Source of the DNA: DASXRU01 sp039933315 | Lineage (GTDB): Bacteria > Acidobacteriota > Blastocatellia > Pyrinomonadales > Pyrinomonadaceae | Length of the DNA stretch: 8,041 nt | Reading direction: 5' to 3' | NCBI GenBank assembly: GCA_039933315.1 | Contig: JBDTOI010000181.1 | Span: 1 to 8,041 of the forward strand | The notes under the pieces: model-generated | Seen by the model: only the letters and a program-made list of their open reading frames with translations | Database searches by the model: none | Told to the model about the DNA's origin: nothing | Part shown: positions 1 through 5,649 of the stretch, one piece after another | Position numbering within the stretch: position 1 is the first letter of the stretch | Layout: every line of letters begins with the position of its first letter | Position numbers and translations under genes: made by a program

Positions 1-321
1 ATCCTGACCATTGGTATGGCCGTGGATTCCAACGTGCTGATATTTGAAAGAATCCGCGAAGAGCTGTTGACGGGGAAAACGATCCCTTCGGCGGTAGATC
101 AGGGATTCAACCGCGCCATCGTTACCATCATCGACACCCACGTGACGACGGTAATTTCGTCATTATTTCTATTCCTATTCGGTACCGGCCCGCTGCGTGG
201 ATTTGCCGTCACGCTGATACTGGGGCTGGTGATAAATCTCTTCTCAGCAGTTTACGTTTCCCGCACGATATTCATGTGGCAGCTCAGTCGTAAGCGGCGC
301 GTCGAAAGGCTAAGTATTTAG
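1..321 (+). CDS. secD: SecD, protein translocase subunit, 3' end only (start lies outside the window)
   Basis: The reading frame is open from base 1 and ends at TAG 319-321, giving the last 106 residues of SecD. SecD works with SecF in the inner membrane, using the proton gradient to help complete protein export through SecYEG. The fragment opens inside the conserved TM4 motif GMAVDSNVLIFERIREEL. The Asp of 'AVDSN' (window residue 9) matches the proton-pathway Asp of SecD TM4. Two further hydrophobic segments follow (about residues 44-65 and 67-92), including the typical 'GTGPLRGFAVTLILGL', and then a basic cytoplasmic tail (SRKRRVER). An internal ATG at 16 is not a start, because the family is far longer and the frame continues upstream. 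The secF start is 56 nt downstream, consistent with a secD-secF operon. The family call is firm; the upstream part cannot be seen. Confidence 0.96.
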   Translation: MLTIGMAVDSNVLIFERIREELLTGKTIPSAVDQGFNRAIVTIIDTHVTTVISSLFLFLFGTGPLRGFAVTLILGLVINLFSAVYVSRTIFMWQLSRKRRVERLSI

Positions 322-377
322 GCGGGCAGGTTAACTGGGAAGGTGACCGTGCCTCTAATAACTTACTTCAGGATTTT

Positions 378-1457
378 ATGATTCAAGTCTTCAAAGATAT
401 TCGGTTTGACTGGCTGGCGAAACGTCGGCTGTTTATAGGGCTTTCCGTTCTGCTGATGCTGGCCGGTTTGGGTTCGGCGATTTTCCGCCAGTGGCAGCAT
501 CCTAATGGCACGGAAGCGTTTGATCTGGGCGTCGATTTCAAAGGCGGCACTGTCGTCACGACGAAATTCAACAAGCCGACTACCGCGGAGGAAATCCGCG
601 CCACGTTGGCCCAGCAGGGTGTGAAGGATGCCACCATTCAGGGCGTTACAGATAAGCCGGATACATTTCTGATCAAGTTGCCTTTGGAAGGCAGTATCGG
701 CGGGGAATCAACGGGTGAAGTTGAAAAGGGCCGGAAGCGAGTCGGGCAAGCGTTGAATATTTTCGGCCAGGAAGGGCAGGCTTACGAGATTATCGGCACG
801 GATGCAGTGGGAGCCGTTGCCGGAGCCGAGTTGAGAAATAAAGCTATTGCAGTGACGCTGGCGGCGCTGGTGGGTATGCTGGTTTACATTGCCTTCCGGT
901 TTGAGTGGACCTACGGCGCCGCCGCTGTGATTGCGGTCTTTCACGACGTGTTGGTGACGCTGGGATTTTTTTCTATCTTTCAGTGGGAGATAAGTCTGAC
1001 GGTAATTGCCGCGTTGCTAACGCTCGTGGGTGCTTCTGTTAATGACACCATAGTCGTATTCGATCGCATCAGAGAGAACCGTCGCCTGCACCGGCGCGAA
1101 TCCCTCTACAAGATTACCAACGACTCAATTAATCAAACGCTTTCTCGTACGGTCATAACGCAAGGTCTAATCATTCTTTCCGTCCTGGCGATGGTTATTT
1201 TCGGCGGCGAGGTGCTGCGCGCTTTTTCACTGGCGCTGCTGATCGGCACGATAGTCGGCACTTATTCTTCAATCGCAGTTGCCAGTCCCGTGATGGTTTG
1301 GTGGGAGCAAAGATTGGAAAGGGCCAACAAAACCTCCACGCCGCCATCGAGAGAAAGCGGCATCTCGAAAAGTGATCGCGGCCTGGGCGCAAACCGCAAG
1401 CGGGAGCGCGCCGTGGGTACTGCAGCGCTGACGTCTCAGGCACGAAACATCACTTAA
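378..1457 (+). CDS. secF: SecF, protein translocase subunit
   Basis: This 359-residue protein is the partner of SecD in the proton-driven accessory complex of the Sec translocase. TM1 is at about residues 16-36. It is followed by the periplasmic domain with the family motif VDFKGGT (52-58; commonly written GIDFTGGT). Five more membrane segments lie at about 154-172, 180-200, 206-227, 262-280 and 283-306. Conserved signatures are HDVLVTLGFFS (189-199), the VNDTIVVFDRIREN segment (221-234), with N222-D223 at the position paired with the SecD TM4 Asp, and LSRTVIT (255-261). The start ATG is preceded by AGGA (370-373). After the last TM there is a hydrophilic Ser/Arg-rich tail of about 45 residues (315-359), somewhat longer than usual and with no recognisable motif. 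SecD and SecF are separate genes here, not one fused secDF. Confidence 0.96.
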   Translation: MIQVFKDIRFDWLAKRRLFIGLSVLLMLAGLGSAIFRQWQHPNGTEAFDLGVDFKGGTVVTTKFNKPTTAEEIRATLAQQGVKDATIQGVTDKPDTFLIKLPLEGSIGGESTGEVEKGRKRVGQALNIFGQEGQAYEIIGTDAVGAVAGAELRNKAIAVTLAALVGMLVYIAFRFEWTYGAAAVIAVFHDVLVTLGFFSIFQWEISLTVIAALLTLVGASVNDTIVVFDRIRENRRLHRRESLYKITNDSINQTLSRTVITQGLIILSVLAMVIFGGEVLRAFSLALLIGTIVGTYSSIAVASPVMVWWEQRLERANKTSTPPSRESGISKSDRGLGANRKRERAVGTAALTSQARNIT

Positions 1458-1463
1458 GTGAGC

Positions 1464-1484
1464 GGCGCCACCACGGTGGACGCC
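1464..1484 (+). other. small GC hairpin just after the secF stop
   Basis: GGCGCCAC (1464-1471) pairs with GTGG and CGCC (1476-1479, 1481-1484) around a CACG loop, with a single bulged A at 1480. It begins seven bases after the secF stop codon. The following sequence is AT-rich but has no run of T's, so it is a poor intrinsic terminator by itself. It could protect the 3' end of the message. Confidence 0.4.
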
Positions 1485-1519
1485 GGCGAGTAATTAATTA
1501 GTTATCACTGATTTTGTTC

Positions 1520-1549
1520 TTGACTTTCAAGATGTCAGGGGCATAGACT
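1520..1549 (+). promoter_or_regulatory. weak sigma-70-like promoter candidate upstream of tonB
   Basis: TTGACT (1520-1525, five of six to TTGACA) is followed after 18 nt by TAGACT (1544-1549, four of six to TATAAT), with AT-rich sequence upstream of the -35. A start near 1556 would leave a leader of almost 290 nt before tonB. The candidate overlaps the left arm of the terminator-like hairpin at 1538-1598, so both are unlikely to serve the tonB operon in a simple way. It is offered as a candidate only. Confidence 0.25.
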
Positions 1550-1598
1550 TCGGCCGTTGCTGGCCAATTAAATACGCCAAGTTTCGTGCCCCGTTTTT
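1538..1598 (+). terminator. terminator-like hairpin with TTTTT, probably ending the secDF transcript
   Basis: GGGGCA (1538-1543) pairs perfectly with TGCCCC (1587-1592). A G and five T's (1594-1598) follow immediately. Inside, ACTT (1547-1550) can pair with AAGT (1579-1582), and GGCC (1552-1555) with GGCC (1562-1565). A GC-rich closing stem followed by a T run is the form of a rho-independent terminator, although the loop is long (43 nt) for a simple one. The nested stems give it a look closer to a structured leader. Either a secDF terminator or an attenuator of the tonB operon would fit. Confidence 0.4.
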
Positions 1599-1843
1599 CT
1601 AAAGGCTGATATCGGGCTGCACGGTGGTCTCTGTTGAACTGGCCAGTTGTTTTGTGTGGATCTCGCACGGTGGCTGGGTTTTCAACTGTTCGGCGAGCTC
1701 AAGACGCCAGACCCCTCCGCTGCTTCCCCTTCAATCTTTGTCAAACTCAAGCGGGCTCGCGGTCGGCGTTTGAGGAGCAATATTTCTAGACTTAGTTCGC
1801 ACCCCTGATCCTTTTGGCACCGGAAATCGGGAGGAAATACAAC

Positions 1844-2626
1844 ATGTTCGATCACCTGGTCGAGTCTACATCGCACAAGGAAGATTCCGCGCGAAAGGGC
1901 GCGTTTATGCTTATTACCCTCGGGATCTACGTGGTTCTGGGAGTAGCGTTCTTTGTTGCCGGTATTTTTTGGTACAACGCGCAGCTGGACGTCCAGAACC
2001 TGGAGTTGACGGCGCTGATTGCCCCGGTGATCGTGCCGCAACAGGCGAAGCAGGAGGAAGCTCCAAAGCCTGCCGAAAAGGTGAACATCAACGATCAGGT
2101 GGACGTGCGCCGAGAACTGATCGCCAGCGTGGACAGGCCTGACATAGCGCCGAAAGAAATTTCAGCCAAGGCGAGCGATGTGCCGCCCGTGCGTAAAGGA
2201 GTGCAGACGGTGGTCGGTGGCTCTGATTCCAATGCGAGCTCACCGATTGCTCCGGGATCGGGTACCGGGACCGGCATCGGGCCGGCGGCCACCAAAGTAG
2301 TAGTAGCCGACGATGCGCCACCGCCTCCGCCCAAACCAACGCCGCGAACCGCACCCATCTCGGGAGGCGTGCTCAACGGCAAGGCCATTCGCCTGGTTCA
2401 GCCGCCTTATCCACCCATTGCGCGCAGTGCACACGTGTCGGGACAGGTGACCGTTCAGGTATTAATTGATGAGAACGGCAACGTGATCCAGGCCAGCGCG
2501 GCATCGGGCCATCCCTTGTTGCGTCCGGCCGCGGTCAATGCAGCGCGCCAGTCCAAGTTCTCTCCGACGAAGCTTTCAGGCCAACCGGTCAAGGTCAATG
2601 GCGTGATTATTTATAACTTTCAGTAA
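1844..2626 (+). CDS. tonB: TonB-family energy transducer
   Basis: This 260-residue protein would span the periplasm and pass proton-motive energy from ExbB/ExbD to outer-membrane TonB-dependent receptors. The ATG at 1844 is chosen because GGGAGG (1829-1834) lies nine bases upstream; an in-frame TTG at 1814 has no such site. A cytoplasmic N-terminus of about 19 residues leads to one membrane anchor (about 20-43). Next comes a long linker rich in Pro, Ala and Lys (60-170), with a Gly/Ser/Thr stretch (PGSGTGTGIGP, 137-147) and a proline run (DAPPPPPKPTP, 157-167). The C-terminal TonB domain (about 178-260) has the typical YPPIARSAHVSGQVTVQVLI, 'DENGNV' and a final NGVIIYNFQ. The anchor lacks the histidine that E. 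coli TonB has in its TM helix. It is the first gene of a tonB-exbB-exbD-exbD cluster. Confidence 0.9.
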   Translation: MFDHLVESTSHKEDSARKGAFMLITLGIYVVLGVAFFVAGIFWYNAQLDVQNLELTALIAPVIVPQQAKQEEAPKPAEKVNINDQVDVRRELIASVDRPDIAPKEISAKASDVPPVRKGVQTVVGGSDSNASSPIAPGSGTGTGIGPAATKVVVADDAPPPPPKPTPRTAPISGGVLNGKAIRLVQPPYPPIARSAHVSGQVTVQVLIDENGNVIQASAASGHPLLRPAAVNAARQSKFSPTKLSGQPVKVNGVIIYNFQ

Positions 2627-2635
2627 CGACGGCGC

Positions 2636-2672
2636 AGCCGAAGGGATGCCATTCTCGGATGCCTCTTCGGCT
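2636..2672 (+). other. hairpin in the tonB-exbB gap
   Basis: AGCCGAAG (2636-2643) pairs with CTTCGGCT (2665-2672). Adding GG/CC across a bulged T gives about ten base pairs around a 16-nt loop. The arms overlap a direct repeat, GGATGCC at 2644-2650 and 2657-2663. A short T-rich stretch (TGTTTTGC) follows a few bases later. It may act as a leaky terminator or an mRNA-stability element setting the ratio of TonB to ExbB, since the ratio of motor to transducer differs in known Ton systems. The structure is visible; the role is inference. Confidence 0.45.
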
Positions 2673-2716
2673 TGGCCTGTTTTGCGATCAATTCAGAAAC
2701 CTTTGGAGGGTTAACC

Positions 2717-3493
2717 GTGACTATTCTAACCAGTCTGCTCGGAACGAAAATGCTTGGCTTCCTCGCTCTGCTGTGGCAGGAAGCAACCCCGGCTCCTACG
2801 CCCGCCGCCGACAACACTTTCACCATTACGGAAATGATCAAAAACATGGGCGCCGTTGCCATCGTGGTTGTGATCATTCTCTTGATCATGTCGGTGTATT
2901 CGATCGCGATCATGGTCGAGCGCTATCTGACCTACTCAGCGGCGAAGAAACAATCGCGCGAGTTCGCGCCCCGCGTGGCCCAGGCGCTCAAGAACAACCG
3001 CATTGAAGAAGCCATCAACATCAGCGACAAGCACCGCAAATCGCATCTGGCCATGGTGGTCAACAGCGGCTTGCAGGAATTCCGCGCGCACGAGCAATCG
3101 ACTGAGCTCTCCGGCGACGAAATTGAAGCTTCGAAGCGGGCTCTGCAAAGGGCCATCGCGATCAAGACCGCCGAGTTTCGCCGCGGCCTTTCCGGCCTGG
3201 CGACGATTGGCTCCACGGCGCCGTTCGTTGGATTGTTCGGCACCGTATTCGGAATCATCAACGCCTTCCAGGGTATGAAGAACGCCGAGACCGCCGGTAT
3301 TGCGGCGGTGGCCGGCGGAATTTCCGAGGCGTTGTTCACTACAGCGCTGGGCCTGGTGGTGGCGGTGCCGGCGGTGTGGCTGTTCAATTACTTCACCGGC
3401 AAGGTGGATGGGTTTGTCGTCGAAATGGACAACTCGGCGTCCGAACTGGTGGACTATTTTATTAAGAGCCGGACCAAGCAAATCAGCGCCTGA
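2717..3493 (+). CDS. exbB: ExbB/TolQ/MotA-family proton channel
   Basis: This 258-residue inner-membrane protein forms the ring around ExbD and, with it, the proton-driven motor that energises TonB. The GTG at 2717 is chosen as start because TTTGGAGGG (2702-2710) ends six bases before it. An in-frame TTG at 2672 falls inside the upstream hairpin and lacks a site. A hydrophobic N-terminus with an Ala/Pro segment (EATPAPTPAAD, 22-32) precedes TM1 (about 45-67). A cytoplasmic loop of about 95 residues follows, then TM2 (161-186) with STAPFVGLFGTVFGI (166-180) and TM3 (204-226) with EALFTTALGLVVAVPAV (204-220). T176 and T209 line up with the pore threonines T148 and T181 of E. coli ExbB, and E204 with E176. 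All key motor residues are therefore present. TolQ is the main alternative name, but a tonB neighbour favours ExbB. Confidence 0.94.
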   Translation: MTILTSLLGTKMLGFLALLWQEATPAPTPAADNTFTITEMIKNMGAVAIVVVIILLIMSVYSIAIMVERYLTYSAAKKQSREFAPRVAQALKNNRIEEAINISDKHRKSHLAMVVNSGLQEFRAHEQSTELSGDEIEASKRALQRAIAIKTAEFRRGLSGLATIGSTAPFVGLFGTVFGIINAFQGMKNAETAGIAAVAGGISEALFTTALGLVVAVPAVWLFNYFTGKVDGFVVEMDNSASELVDYFIKSRTKQISA

Positions 3494-3508
3494 GAGCCTG
3501 ATATCGGG

Positions 3509-3558
3509 GACCAGTCGATCGGGCGACGGCGCTGATGCGCCGCGCCGGGCCGCTGGTC
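3509..3558 (+). other. strong GC hairpin in the exbB-exbD gap
   Basis: CGGCGC (3527-3532) and GCGCCG (3537-3542) form a perfect stem with a TGAT loop. It is extended by GGCG (3522-3525) with CGCC (3543-3546) across one bulged A. GACCAG (3509-3514) and CTGGTC (3553-3558) can close the outside through an internal loop. No T run follows, so it is not a standard terminator. It could stabilise the exbB message or lower read-through into the exbD genes. Confidence 0.5.
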
Positions 3559-3612
3559 AACAGTGCTTCATCCGCAGTGGCTCGTAGGTAGTAGCTCGAA
3601 AGGAGTTTTCTC

Positions 3613-4071
3613 ATGGGAATGTCGGCTGGCGGTGATGGAAGCGGCCTGCAATCGGAGATCAACGTTACTCCGATGGTGGACATTATGCTCGTGCTGCTGA
3701 TCATCTTCATGGTGGTCACCCCCTTCCTGCAAAAGGGCATCACGGTGGCAATTCCGCGCGATTCAAAATTCGCGGAAGAGGACACCAATATCAACAAAGA
3801 ATCAGCGGTCATTGTCTCTATCCCGAATGACTTCGATTATTACCTCGGGAAGAAGAAAGTCAGCCTGGAGCAGCTGAAGAGTGAAGTGGAGAAAGCGCTG
3901 GAGAAGAAGAAAGAAGATGAGCGCATCGTTTACATCAAGAGCGGTGTGGGAGTCAGCTACGGCGAGGTGGTTAATGTAATTAACGCTGTGCGCGAAAAAG
4001 GCGTCGATCGCATTGGCCTGGTGGCCGACAAGAAGAAGAAAGGCCCCGCCGCGCCCGCTCCGGCAACTTAA
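3613..4071 (+). CDS. exbD: ExbD/TolR-family motor protein, first copy
   Basis: This 152-residue protein would sit inside the ExbB ring and provide the proton-binding aspartate. GAAAGGAG (3598-3605) lies seven bases before the ATG. A short glycine-rich cytoplasmic N-terminus leads into the family motif INVTPMVDIMLVLLIIFMVV (16-35). D23 is the equivalent of the essential Asp25 of E. coli ExbD in the single TM helix. The periplasmic domain (about 45-139) has a Lys/Glu-rich helix (SLEQLKSEVEKALEKKKEDE, 84-103), then the strand IVYIKS and the segment YGEVVNVINAVREKG (116-130) typical of the family. The C-terminus ends in a lysine run and an Ala/Pro tail. It lies 119 nt after exbB and 59 nt before a second, different exbD. 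Confidence 0.94.
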   Translation: MGMSAGGDGSGLQSEINVTPMVDIMLVLLIIFMVVTPFLQKGITVAIPRDSKFAEEDTNINKESAVIVSIPNDFDYYLGKKKVSLEQLKSEVEKALEKKKEDERIVYIKSGVGVSYGEVVNVINAVREKGVDRIGLVADKKKKGPAAPAPAT

Positions 4072-4130
4072 ACTAAAACGCAGTTCACCTATGCCACGAT
4101 GGCAGGTTTCGTAACCGAGGAGTAAATACT

Positions 4131-4631
4131 ATGGGGATGTCCTCTGGTGGCGGCAATAGAGCCGTTCCATATATTAACGTCACGCCCTTGATCGACGTGC
4201 TGCTGGTGTTGCTCATCATTTTCATGGTGGTCACGCCCTTGAAGCCCAGCCGCTTCAAAGCCGATATTCCTTCGCAGCGTGACCCCAAGGAAGACATAAG
4301 CCAACTGAAACCGAACCCACTGACGCTGGTGGTGACCATCGACGATCGCTTGCAGCTAAAGCTAAATCAGGAAAGCATGGGCTCAGTCAATGACACCACC
4401 GCGCTCAGCCAGAAGCTGATTCAGGTATTCCAGTTGCGCAAGGAACAGCGTGCTTACAAGCCGGGGATGGAAAGCCAGACCAACCTGCCGGAAGATCAGC
4501 GGATTGAAAAGACCGTGTTCGTGAAAGCGCCGCGCTCGCTGAAATACGGAGAGGTAGTCAAGGTCATCGACGCCATCAAGGGCGCCGGCGCCACCCCCGT
4601 GGGCTTGCAGGTGGACGATTTGCCGTCCTAG
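4131..4631 (+). CDS. exbD: ExbD/TolR-family motor protein, second copy
   Basis: This 166-residue paralogue of the preceding gene is preceded by GAGGAG (4117-4122), eight bases before the ATG. Both proteins begin MGMS followed by a glycine cluster. The TM motif YINVTPLIDVLLVLLIIFMV (14-33) keeps the proton-carrying Asp as D22. The periplasmic domain has the expected strands and the C-terminal KYGEVVKVIDAIKGAGATPVGL (138-159). Between the helix and the strand TVFVKAP it carries about 20 extra hydrophilic residues (about 103-126, with RKEQRAYKPGMESQTNLPED) that the first copy lacks. It also lacks the lysine-rich tail of copy one. Tandem exbD genes beside one exbB suggest either a hetero-ExbD motor or alternative partners. 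A strong hairpin follows 18 bases after the stop codon. Confidence 0.93.
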   Translation: MGMSSGGGNRAVPYINVTPLIDVLLVLLIIFMVVTPLKPSRFKADIPSQRDPKEDISQLKPNPLTLVVTIDDRLQLKLNQESMGSVNDTTALSQKLIQVFQLRKEQRAYKPGMESQTNLPEDQRIEKTVFVKAPRSLKYGEVVKVIDAIKGAGATPVGLQVDDLPS

Positions 4632-4649
4632 GTGAGAGGGCAGGTTTTG

Positions 4650-4685
4650 ACAGGCCGGGTCTCGAGACGCCGGCCTGTACTCTTT
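4650..4685 (+). terminator. likely rho-independent terminator of the tonB-exbB-exbD-exbD unit
   Basis: ACAGGCCGG (4650-4658) pairs perfectly with CCGGCCTGT (4670-4678). Three further pairs can form inside across a bulged G at 4669, leaving a TCGA loop. The stem is followed by ACTCTTT, a short and imperfect T stretch. Its position 18 bases past the second exbD stop fits the end of that operon. Because the T tract is weak, some read-through into the lipoprotein gene is plausible. Confidence 0.55.
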
Positions 4686-4731
4686 GCGGTAGCGCTGTGG
4701 TGTTGCATACAAAAGATGGAGCCATGAACAG

Positions 4732-5559
4732 ATGAAACTCTCTCAGACCAGAGTGGCAATAGTAGGCCTGGCGCTGCTTGTCTCTTTCAGCTCAGGCTGC
4801 TCGATGATTAATAAGATTCGAGCCAAGAACGAACTGAACGAAACCGCCCGGTCTTACAAGGAGGGCAACTTCGTAGAGGCCGAACAGCATGCCAGAAGGG
4901 CTGTCGAACTGGATCCAAATAATAAGACCGCTCCGATTTTTGTTGCCCGCACCATCCATTCCCAATACAAAACAGGCGTTGACGCCCCGGAGAACATACA
5001 GAAAGCGCGGGAAGCAATCGAGGCTTACCAGCGGATTCTGCAAAACGATCCGTCAAACGACGAAGCGTATAAGGCAATAGCTGCCCTTTACGGCGCGATT
5101 AAGGAAGATCAAAAGCTGCGGGATTGGATCAACCAGCGAGCTAACGACACCAGTCTAGATCCGAAAAAGCGGGCGGAGGCATTCGCCATCCTGGCCAGTA
5201 AAGACTGGGACTGTTCTTTCAAGATTACCGAACTGCCTGAGAATAAGCCGATAGCCGGTGGCCAGGTCACCTTCAAGAAACCGAAGGACCAAAAAGATTT
5301 TGATATGGCCCAGAAGTGCGTCGCGCACGGTTTAGAGCAGGTGGAAAAGGCTATTCAGCTCGAACCTGATAATGAGGTGGCCTGGGCTTATAAAGCCAAC
5401 CTGCTCACCGAAGCGGCGCGCCTGGCTGAAATGGACGGCAAGATGGATCAGAAAGCCCAGTTCTCGAAACAGGCGGATGATGCCCGCAAGCGCGCCGGAG
5501 AGTTGAGCGAGCAAAGAAGGAAGGCAGCGGAAGCAGCTCCCACGCCACCGGCAGGCTAA
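4732..5559 (+). CDS. TPR-repeat lipoprotein
   Basis: This 275-residue protein probably acts as a protein-protein scaffold in the envelope. The N-terminus has Lys/Arg, a hydrophobic core (about 8-19) and a lipobox-like SFSSGC, with C23 as the likely lipidated residue. The -3 position is Ser instead of the usual Leu, so lipidation is probable, not certain. TPR-like helices are seen at about 34-66 (YKEGNFVEAEQHARRAVELDP), 91-122 (AIEAYQRILQNDPSNDEAYK) and 196-225 (LEQVEKAIQLEPDNEVAWAY). Between them, a segment with WDCSFKITELPENK (159-172) carries C161; with C196 it could form a disulfide. The tail is charged and ends in an Ala/Pro stretch. A GGAG (4718-4721) lies ten bases before the ATG. An alternative ATG at 4724 gives only ATG-AAC-AGA-TGA, whose stop overlaps this start. 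Position suggests, but does not prove, a role with the adjacent Ton motor. I do not recognise a named family. Confidence 0.85.
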   Translation: MKLSQTRVAIVGLALLVSFSSGCSMINKIRAKNELNETARSYKEGNFVEAEQHARRAVELDPNNKTAPIFVARTIHSQYKTGVDAPENIQKAREAIEAYQRILQNDPSNDEAYKAIAALYGAIKEDQKLRDWINQRANDTSLDPKKRAEAFAILASKDWDCSFKITELPENKPIAGGQVTFKKPKDQKDFDMAQKCVAHGLEQVEKAIQLEPDNEVAWAYKANLLTEAARLAEMDGKMDQKAQFSKQADDARKRAGELSEQRRKAAEAAPTPPAG

Positions 5560-5561
5560 TT

Positions 5562-5601
5562 ACCGGGCGCTTTCGAGCGTTTAAAAAAGGTGTCACCCGG
5601 T
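5562..5601 (+). terminator. weak hairpin after the TPR lipoprotein gene
   Basis: CGCT (5568-5571) pairs with AGCG (5576-5579) around a TTCG loop, with one extra G-T pair and TTT after it. ACCGGG (5562-5567) could alternatively close a larger structure with CCCGGT (5596-5601). The stem is short and the T run is followed by six A's, so terminator strength would be modest. It begins three bases after the lipoprotein stop codon. Confidence 0.3.
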
Positions 5602-5602
5602 C

Positions 5603-5640
5603 ATAGGTGATGCTCGACTTTCGAGTCGAGCATCACCTAT
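5603..5640 (+). repeat. perfect 17-bp inverted repeat (hairpin with TTCG loop) abutting the rel promoter
   Basis: Bases 5603-5619 are exactly complementary to 5624-5640, leaving only TTCG (5620-5623) unpaired. The arms read ATAGGTGATGCTCGACT and its reverse complement. No T run follows on either strand at the right distance: the plus strand continues directly into TGCTATAAT. It therefore looks less like a simple intrinsic terminator than like a protein-binding operator, or a transcript-end structure for the lipoprotein gene that also covers the -35 region of the next promoter. The loop and first pairs (CTTTCGAG) are identical to those of the smaller hairpin 48 nt upstream. Confidence 0.75.
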
Positions 5641-5649
5641 TGCTATAAT
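5641..5649 (+). promoter_or_regulatory. extended -10 promoter for rel
   Basis: TG-C-TATAAT (5641-5649) matches the extended -10 consensus exactly, including a perfect TATAAT (5644-5649). The best -35 is only TTCGAG at 18 nt spacing (5620-5625), inside the hairpin. An extended -10 promoter can work with a poor -35. Transcription would start near 5656, giving a leader of about 90 nt before the rel ATG. Confidence 0.6.

Larger units (their letters stand above)
1458..1843 (+). other. 386-nt spacer between secF and tonB, no gene seen
   Basis: I find no reading frame here with protein-like composition or a ribosome binding site. The stretch opens with a small GC hairpin, continues AT-rich (TAATTAATTAGTTAT, 1491-1505) and then holds a larger hairpin ending in TTTTT (1538-1598). 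It also contains a perfect 12-bp palindrome AACTGGCCAGTT (1637-1648) and three copies of CACGGTGG (1472-1479, 1620-1627, 1666-1673), two of them extended to GCACGGTGG. TCAAAC (1741-1746) can pair with GTTTGA (1768-1773). The end of the secDF transcript and the promoter of the tonB operon must both lie here, unless the two operons are read through. Confidence 0.7.

Noticed and set aside
1814..1843. TTG start giving TonB ten extra residues, and a sigma-54-like TTGGCAC at 1814-1820
   Set aside because: The strong GGGAGG site fixes the start at ATG 1844. The sigma-54 -24-like half has no matching GC element at -12 and lies too close to the start codon.
2672..2716. TTG start giving ExbB fifteen extra residues
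   Set aside because: It lies in the arm of a hairpin and has no ribosome binding site, while GTG 2717 has TTTGGAGGG six bases upstream.
2936..3481. Minus-strand open frame of 181 codons across exbB
   Set aside because: It is opposite a fully conserved ExbB reading frame and its translation resembles no protein family.
1606..3508. 11-base match CTGATATCGGG at 1606-1616 and 3498-3508
   Set aside because: Several 11-base matches are expected by chance in a window of this size; both copies being intergenic is not enough on its own.
4684..4713. Possible promoter TTGCGG with TACAAA ahead of the lipoprotein gene
   Set aside because: Matches are only three and four of six, and the start would leave almost no leader. 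Read-through past the upstream hairpin is as likely.
4724..4735. Three-codon frame ATG-AAC-AGA-TGA overlapping the lipoprotein start
   Set aside because: The GGAG site is too close to this ATG (two bases) and correctly spaced for 4732, so it is most likely chance.
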